From Halolamina salifodinae (lineage in GTDB: Archaea; Halobacteriota; Halobacteria; Halobacteriales; Haloferacaceae), in contig NZ_JAGGLC010000002.1 of NCBI RefSeq assembly GCF_017874235.1, forward strand, positions 372,001 to 436,000: DNA of 64,000 nt, read 5' to 3'. The position numbers and the translations under genes were made by a program. Of the stretch, positions 59,704 through 64,000 are shown one piece after another; position 1 is the first letter of the stretch, and every line of letters starts with the position of its first letter. The notes under the pieces are model-generated. The model searched no databases. It was not told where the DNA came from and worked only from the letters and a program-made list of their open reading frames with translations.

Positions 59704-61149
59704 ATGATCACGAGCAGGCGTATGGCCACGGTCGACCACAACGCCGCGGCGCTGGGGATCCCCCTCCGGGTCCTGATGGAGTCTTCGGGCAACGCGGTCG
59801 CCCGGCGGGTGCAGGAACTCACAGACCCCGCCGACAGCGTGGCGCTGGTCTGCGGCCGCGGAAACAACGGCGGCGACGCGCTGGTCGCTGCCCGGTTCCT
59901 CGACGACCGGGAGGTGACTGTCTATCTGCTGGGCCGCCCCGAGAGTATCACGACCGACATCGCCCGAGCGAACTGGGAGGCGCTGGAGCAGGTCGAGAGC
60001 GGCATCCGAACCGTCGCCGACTCCCGCGCGTTCGCGCTCGACGACCCGGATCTGGTCGTCGACGCGATGCTCGGCACGGGGATCACGGGCGACCTTCGGG
60101 AGCCAGAGGCCAGCGTCGCCCGAGCCATCAACGACGCCGCGGCGTCCGTGCTCGCGGTCGACGTGCCTTCGGGCGTCGACGCGGACTCGGGAGCAGCAGA
60201 GGCCGATAGCGTCGGGGCCGATCACGTCGTCACGTTCCACGACCTGAAGCCGGGAATCGCCGACCATCCGGACGTGACCGTCGCGGACATCGGGATTCCT
60301 GCTGCAGCAGAGGAACTGGTCGGCCCTGGCGACGTAGAGGTGCTGGGAGCCGGCGGCAGCCAGAAGGGCGAAAGCGGCCGCACGTACGTCATCGGCGGCG
60401 GGCCCTACACCGGCGCGCCTGCCCTCGCCGGCGGCGCATCGCTCTCGGCCGGCGCGGATCTGGCGTTCGTCGCCTGCCCCGAGTCGGTGTTCGACCCCAT
60501 CGCGGGCTACTCCGAGGACCTGATCGTCCAGCCGTACGGTGACGGGGCGGACGGAGCCGACCACCTCACGCCCGAGCAGGTGCCGGACCTCGTCGATGTC
60601 GCCGAACGCCACGACGACGTTGTCGTCCTCGGCCCGGGACTCGGGCGGCATCCGGAGACCGAAGCGGCGGCCCGCCAGTTCCTCGCCGAGTTCTCGGGCA
60701 CGGCTGTCGTCGACGCCGACGCGCTGGCGCTGGTGCCGGAGGTGGAGACCGACGCCACCCTCGTACTGACGCCGAACCGCTCGGAGTTGGCCGAACTCGG
60801 CGGGCCCGATGTGGACGATCTCGCGGCCCACACCGACGAGATCCGGGACCTCGCCGCGGATCTGGGCCACACCGTTCTGGCGAAAGGCCCACACGACGTG
60901 ATCACCGACGGCGAGCGAGTGCGGCGCTGTCGGGCCGGCACGCCGGGGATGACCGTCGGCGGCACCGGCGACACGCTCGCGGGCGTCGTTGCCGCGCTGC
61001 TGGCCCGCGCGGAGCCGTTCGAGGCGGCCTGCGTCGGAAGCTACGTCAACGGCCGCGCGGCTGAACTGTTGGACAGGGGGGCGGGCCTGCGCGCGACCGA
61101 ACTCCAAGAGACCATCCCGGTGGCGCTCCAAGGGGGCGACGATGAGTGA
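59704..61149 (+). CDS. nnr: Bifunctional NAD(P)H-hydrate repair enzyme Nnr
   Basis: 481 aa. N-terminal epimerase (NnrE) about 1-215: VCGRGNNGGDALVAAR and AMLGTGITGD. C-terminal dehydratase (NnrD) about 225-475: VVLGPGLGRHPET, LTPNRSELAELGG, LAKGPHDVITDGE, VGGTGDTLAGVVAALL. It repairs hydrated, dead-end NAD(P)H made by heat or GAPDH. The 8-base overlap with moaC at the 3' end suggests co-transcription. Start at MITSRRM matches the usual short N-terminus; upstream open frame overlaps the ligase-like gene antisense. Confidence 0.9.
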   Translation: MITSRRMATVDHNAAALGIPLRVLMESSGNAVARRVQELTDPADSVALVCGRGNNGGDALVAARFLDDREVTVYLLGRPESITTDIARANWEALEQVESGIRTVADSRAFALDDPDLVVDAMLGTGITGDLREPEASVARAINDAAASVLAVDVPSGVDADSGAAEADSVGADHVVTFHDLKPGIADHPDVTVADIGIPAAAEELVGPGDVEVLGAGGSQKGESGRTYVIGGGPYTGAPALAGGASLSAGADLAFVACPESVFDPIAGYSEDLIVQPYGDGADGADHLTPEQVPDLVDVAERHDDVVVLGPGLGRHPETEAAARQFLAEFSGTAVVDADALALVPEVETDATLVLTPNRSELAELGGPDVDDLAAHTDEIRDLAADLGHTVLAKGPHDVITDGERVRRCRAGTPGMTVGGTGDTLAGVVAALLARAEPFEAACVGSYVNGRAAELLDRGAGLRATELQETIPVALQGGDDE

Positions 61150-61696
61150 GGACGCCGATTCCGACGACGCCGGTGACGCCACCGGCGCCGCTTCCGACAC
61201 CGAACTGACCCACACCACCGACGACGGCGACGTGCAGATGGTCGACGTGGGCGAGAAGCCCGACACCGGCCGGCGCGCGGTGGCTCGCGGCGAGATCCAC
61301 CTGACCGAGTCGACGACCACGGCCGTCCGCGACGACGGGATCGGGAAGGGCGACGTGCTCGCAACCGCCCGGATCGGCGCGATTCAGGCGGTCAAACACA
61401 CCTGGGAGACGATCCCGATGTGCCACCAGATCCCGATCACGAACGTCGAGACCGACTTCTCAGTAGAGGGCGACCGGATCGAACTCGAGATAGCCGTCGA
61501 GACGACCGGGAAGACCGGCTGCGAGATGGAGGCGATTCAGGGCGTGACGACGGGCCTCGGCGTCGTCTGGGACATGGTGAAAGCCGCGGAGAAGGAGGTC
61601 GTCGAGGAATCGGGAGAGATGGAGGCCAGCGGCTACCCGGGCACGGAGATTTCGGGGGTTGAGGTCGTGAGCAAGGAGAAACGCGAGCTACAGTAG
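61142..61696 (+). CDS. moaC: Cyclic pyranopterin monophosphate synthase MoaC
   Basis: 184 aa, somewhat longer than bacterial MoaC because of an acidic N-terminal 30-residue tail. Core motifs: HTWETIPMCHQIPITN (His-containing substrate loop, near residues 85-100) and TGCEMEAIQGVTTGLGVVWDMVKA (near 120-143, active-site Asp/Lys region). With MoaA it forms cPMP, the first molybdopterin precursor. Overlaps nnr by 8 bases. Confidence 0.9.
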   Translation: MSEDADSDDAGDATGAASDTELTHTTDDGDVQMVDVGEKPDTGRRAVARGEIHLTESTTTAVRDDGIGKGDVLATARIGAIQAVKHTWETIPMCHQIPITNVETDFSVEGDRIELEIAVETTGKTGCEMEAIQGVTTGLGVVWDMVKAAEKEVVEESGEMEASGYPGTEISGVEVVSKEKRELQ

Positions 61697-61795
61697 TAAA
61701 TCTGGCTTCTGTTCGGCCCTGATTGCGAAAAATGGACGGTGCGGTAGTCCGTATTCCGACAGGTTTAGGTAATCGTCCTGACTGGATGTTGTTCC

Positions 61796-63043
61796 ATGTC
61801 TGAAACGGACCCAGACCTCGTCTTGTCGGTATCGGAACTCGCGAGCCCTCTCCCTAGAACGGACGAACTGACGGCCGCGGAACTGCCCGCTGGGCTGCGC
61901 TCCCGGTTCGACGATGCGACGGTCCTCGGACTGGGCGAAGCCTCACACGGAACCCGGGAGTTCGTCGAACAGCGGTTTCGGCTCACCCGACTACTCGTCG
62001 AGGAGTTTGGGGTCCGGACGGTTGGGCTGGAAGCCGGCTTCGACCCCCTGTGCCGGGTCGGTGACCGCATCGACGCCGGCGAGGGGGACATTCGCCCGCT
62101 GTTGGCCGAAATAGACGTGTACGAGCCGATGAAGGTCGAGGCGATGGCTGACTTCTTCGGGTGGCTCCGGTCGTTCAACGCCTCGCGCCCGCCTGCGGAT
62201 CGCGTCCGTCTCTACGGCTTCGACATGACGATCATCGAGCACGCCGCCCTCGAGATCGAACCGTTCCTCGACCGAGTCGGCGCCGATATCGACGCGTCGC
62301 TGCGCGAAGACCTCGACACGATGGCCGCGGGCTACGACGACGACGCGGAGCGGCAGGCGATGCTCGAGAGCGCGGAGCGGGCGCTGTCAACGCTCCAGCC
62401 CATAGTCGACGAACACGAGTCGCCGTGGGTCGAAGCGACTTCGCGCCGCGCGTACGAGCACGTCCGCCACCGGCTGAACCTTATCGAGGGGCAGATCGAA
62501 GCCCACGAACGCGACCACGAGGGGCGGATGGCACTGAGAGACGAGACGATGGCCGAGAACGTGGAGTGGATGGAGGAGCTATCGACTGGCCCAGTCGTTC
62601 TGTGGGGTCACAACGGGCACCTCAACCGAGGACGGCACGTTCTCGAGGAGTGGGATGTCGACGTACCGTCGATGGGTGAGTGGCTCGCGGACGCCTACGG
62701 GAAACAGTACTGTCCCGTCGCGTTCGGGCTCGGGGGCGGTGACGTGACTGCGCTGGACGGTGAGACCGGGGAGCGAATCGACTACCCGATCCCCAACCCA
62801 CCGTCCGAGTCGGTTCCGGCCGTCCTCCGGCAGGTCGACGAGCCGCTGTTCTGCCTGTCGGTCGACGAGCTCCACGAGGATCCGACGATCCGGGACTGGC
62901 TCGGCACAGAGCCCCAACACCACACCATCTGGGGCGGTCACTCCGACGGCGACGACCCCGTGCGGTACTCCCGCTCCGACCTCTCCGAGTTCGACTGGTT
63001 CTGCTTCGTCCGGGAGACATCACCGATGGTCAGTATCGACTGA
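61796..63043 (+). CDS. Erythromycin-esterase-fold protein
   Basis: 415 aa, EreA/EreB superfamily. LGEASHGTREFVE near residue 42 carries the Glu and the catalytic His, GLEAGFDPL near 77 the second Glu, and LWGHNGHLNRGRH near 265-277 the third conserved site. Natural roles of this family are mostly unknown, and resistance should not be inferred. It stands alone, with a TATA-like tttaggtaat about 30 bases before ATG 61796. Confidence 0.82.
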   Translation: MSETDPDLVLSVSELASPLPRTDELTAAELPAGLRSRFDDATVLGLGEASHGTREFVEQRFRLTRLLVEEFGVRTVGLEAGFDPLCRVGDRIDAGEGDIRPLLAEIDVYEPMKVEAMADFFGWLRSFNASRPPADRVRLYGFDMTIIEHAALEIEPFLDRVGADIDASLREDLDTMAAGYDDDAERQAMLESAERALSTLQPIVDEHESPWVEATSRRAYEHVRHRLNLIEGQIEAHERDHEGRMALRDETMAENVEWMEELSTGPVVLWGHNGHLNRGRHVLEEWDVDVPSMGEWLADAYGKQYCPVAFGLGGGDVTALDGETGERIDYPIPNPPSESVPAVLRQVDEPLFCLSVDELHEDPTIRDWLGTEPQHHTIWGGHSDGDDPVRYSRSDLSEFDWFCFVRETSPMVSID

Positions 63044-63069
63044 GCGGAAAAACCGCCGCTGTTGCCGGC

Positions 63070-64000
63070 TCAGGCTTCGCCGGCTTCGGCGTCGACGGTC
63101 GGCCGCTCCACGTCGGCGGCCTTCGCGCGGGCTTTCGACACCACTGCAGGCGGCGCCTCGAACTCGACGACCACCTGCTGCTCGCCGTAGCTCTCCTCGT
63201 GGACGTTCCCGTTGTCGTGGATCCACGAGACGACGCTCATCGCGTCGTCGCTGACCGGGAGGAGCAGTCGCTCCTGCTTCCAGTCGGGGAGTTCGCGCTC
63301 GACGCGGTCCCGGAGGGCCTCGACGTGCTCGCCGGTCTTCCCCGAGACGATGACGGGGTTGGGCGCCAGCGCCGAGAGCGCACGCTTGCGGCGCTCGATT
63401 TCGGGCTCGTTCAGCTTGTCGGCCTTGTTGAACACCGTGACGATGGGTGCCTCGTTGCGGTCCGAGAGCGTGTCGTGGCTGGTGACGAGCTTCTCGCGCA
63501 TCGCCTCGACCGGCTCGGAGGCGTCGACGACCAGCAGCACGAGGTCGGCGTGGTACACCGAATCCAGCGTGGACTTGAACGACTCCACGAGCCAGTGGGG
63601 CAGGTCAGAGACGAACCCCACGGTGTCGGTCAGCAGCACCTCCCGAGTGCCGGTGTCGGCCTTCCGAGTAGTCGTGCCGAGCGTGGTGAACAGTCGGTCC
63701 TCGGACTCGGCGGTGGGTTCGATGTCCGGATGGCGGTCCTCGTTCTCGTCGACGCCGAGTTCGGACGCGAGTCGCCGGAGGAGCGTCGACTTGCCGGCGT
63801 TGGTGTAGCCCGCCAGCGCGACGAGGTCGAACCCCTGATCGCGGCGCTGGGCGCGGCGCTTCTCCTCCTTCTCGGCGATGCGGTCGAGTTCCTCGGAGAT
63901 CCGCGAGATGCGGTTCTTGATGTCCTGCTCGCGGGACTCGTCGTACTCCCCCAGGCCCATGAAGCCGGGGCGTTCGTCGCGTTTCGCGAGGCTGGCCTTG
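63070..64000 (-). CDS. hflX: GTPase HflX, C-terminal part
   Basis: Partial: the gene enters from the right edge and its N-terminus is outside. About 310 residues are visible, ending at 63070. The junction DERPGFMGLGEYDES shows that the internal Met at 63960 is not the start. G1 motif LAGYTNAGKSTLLRRL, G3 DTVGFVSDLPHWL, G4 NKADK. The preceding helix-rich linker (DIKNRISRISEELDRIAEK) is typical of HflX, which splits stressed ribosomes. Confidence 0.9.
   Translation of the reverse strand, partial: KASLAKRDERPGFMGLGEYDESREQDIKNRISRISEELDRIAEKEEKRRAQRRDQGFDLVALAGYTNAGKSTLLRRLASELGVDENEDRHPDIEPTAESEDRLFTTLGTTTRKADTGTREVLLTDTVGFVSDLPHWLVESFKSTLDSVYHADLVLLVVDASEPVEAMREKLVTSHDTLSDRNEAPIVTVFNKADKLNEPEIERRKRALSALAPNPVIVSGKTGEHVEALRDRVERELPDWKQERLLLPVSDDAMSVVSWIHDNGNVHEESYGEQQVVVEFEAPPAVVSKARAKAADVERPTVDAEAGEA

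Noticed and set aside
59620-61320. Extension of the ligase-like protein upstream to 847 residues
   Set aside because: Antisense to nnr and moaC, both strongly supported; the GTG at 59619 gives a compact protein.
61796-63043. Antibiotic resistance call for the erythromycin-esterase-fold gene
   Set aside because: The superfamily is broad and mostly uncharacterised. Haloarchaea are not a natural macrolide target, so only the fold is named.
1-64000. tRNA or rRNA genes and a CRISPR array
   Set aside because: None of the intergenic regions showed a cloverleaf with a GTTCGAATC-like loop, rRNA signature or regularly spaced repeats by eye. A tRNAscan and CRISPR search could confirm.

Overview
The window is haloarchaeal chromosome (class Halobacteria). 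The evidence is GC-rich DNA, strongly acidic proteins, secreted lipoproteins with an N-terminal twin arginine and a lipobox Cys, an archaeal geranylgeranyl-lipid reductase, RdfA with an archaeal SMC-like partner, and leaderless genes with a TATA-like box 25-33 bases before the start codon. I cannot assign a genus.

Left core (1-12.8 kb): the 5' end of a CstA carbon starvation transporter, an ArsA-type ATPase with a small partner, a CobW/COG0523 metallochaperone GTPase, several small haloarchaeal proteins, a D-2-hydroxyacid dehydrogenase, a cysteine synthase-family enzyme, a complete BMP-type nucleoside-like ABC importer (binding protein, double ATPase, two permeases), and a geranylgeranyl reductase-family flavoprotein.

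Accessory island (about 12.8-50.1 kb): bordered and interrupted by a possible MITE, a VapBC-like pair, broken genes and transposase scraps. It looks like a catabolic region for proline-containing peptides and related small amides. It holds proline dehydrogenase, a P5C dehydrogenase-like enzyme, trans-3-hydroxyproline dehydratase, an FAD amino-acid/sarcosine-type oxidoreductase, a DUF885 peptidase-like protein, a DUF1028 protein, an HutI/Xaa-Pro-dipeptidase-like amidohydrolase, a Dpp-type peptide transporter, a PotABCD-like transporter with a fused permease, and two IclR regulators. It also has five M24 'pita-bread' proteins. Two keep the metal ligands of Xaa-Pro peptidases. Three have lost them and instead resemble creatinase, which works without metal. 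RdfA and an SMC-like ATPase lie inside this region, and the island ends in a decayed proline symporter.

Right core (50.1-64 kb): a ferritin-like protein, then an oxidative pentose pathway of the Haloferax xac type. Its parts are xylose dehydrogenase (Gfo/Idh/MocA), a UlaG-like MBL hydrolase as possible lactonase, an enolase-superfamily pentonate dehydratase, a FAH-family 2-keto-3-deoxypentonate dehydratase, and 2-oxoglutarate semialdehyde dehydrogenase. Together they would convert D-xylose to 2-oxoglutarate. Two of these genes share an interrupted palindrome in the promoter and two others share a second promoter motif. Beside the pathway is an unusual HTH regulator fused to a LamG lectin-like domain. 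The window closes with an RNA-ligase-like protein lacking the catalytic Lys, Nnr, MoaC, an erythromycin-esterase-fold protein and HflX (cut by the window end).

I saw no rRNA, tRNA or CRISPR array.
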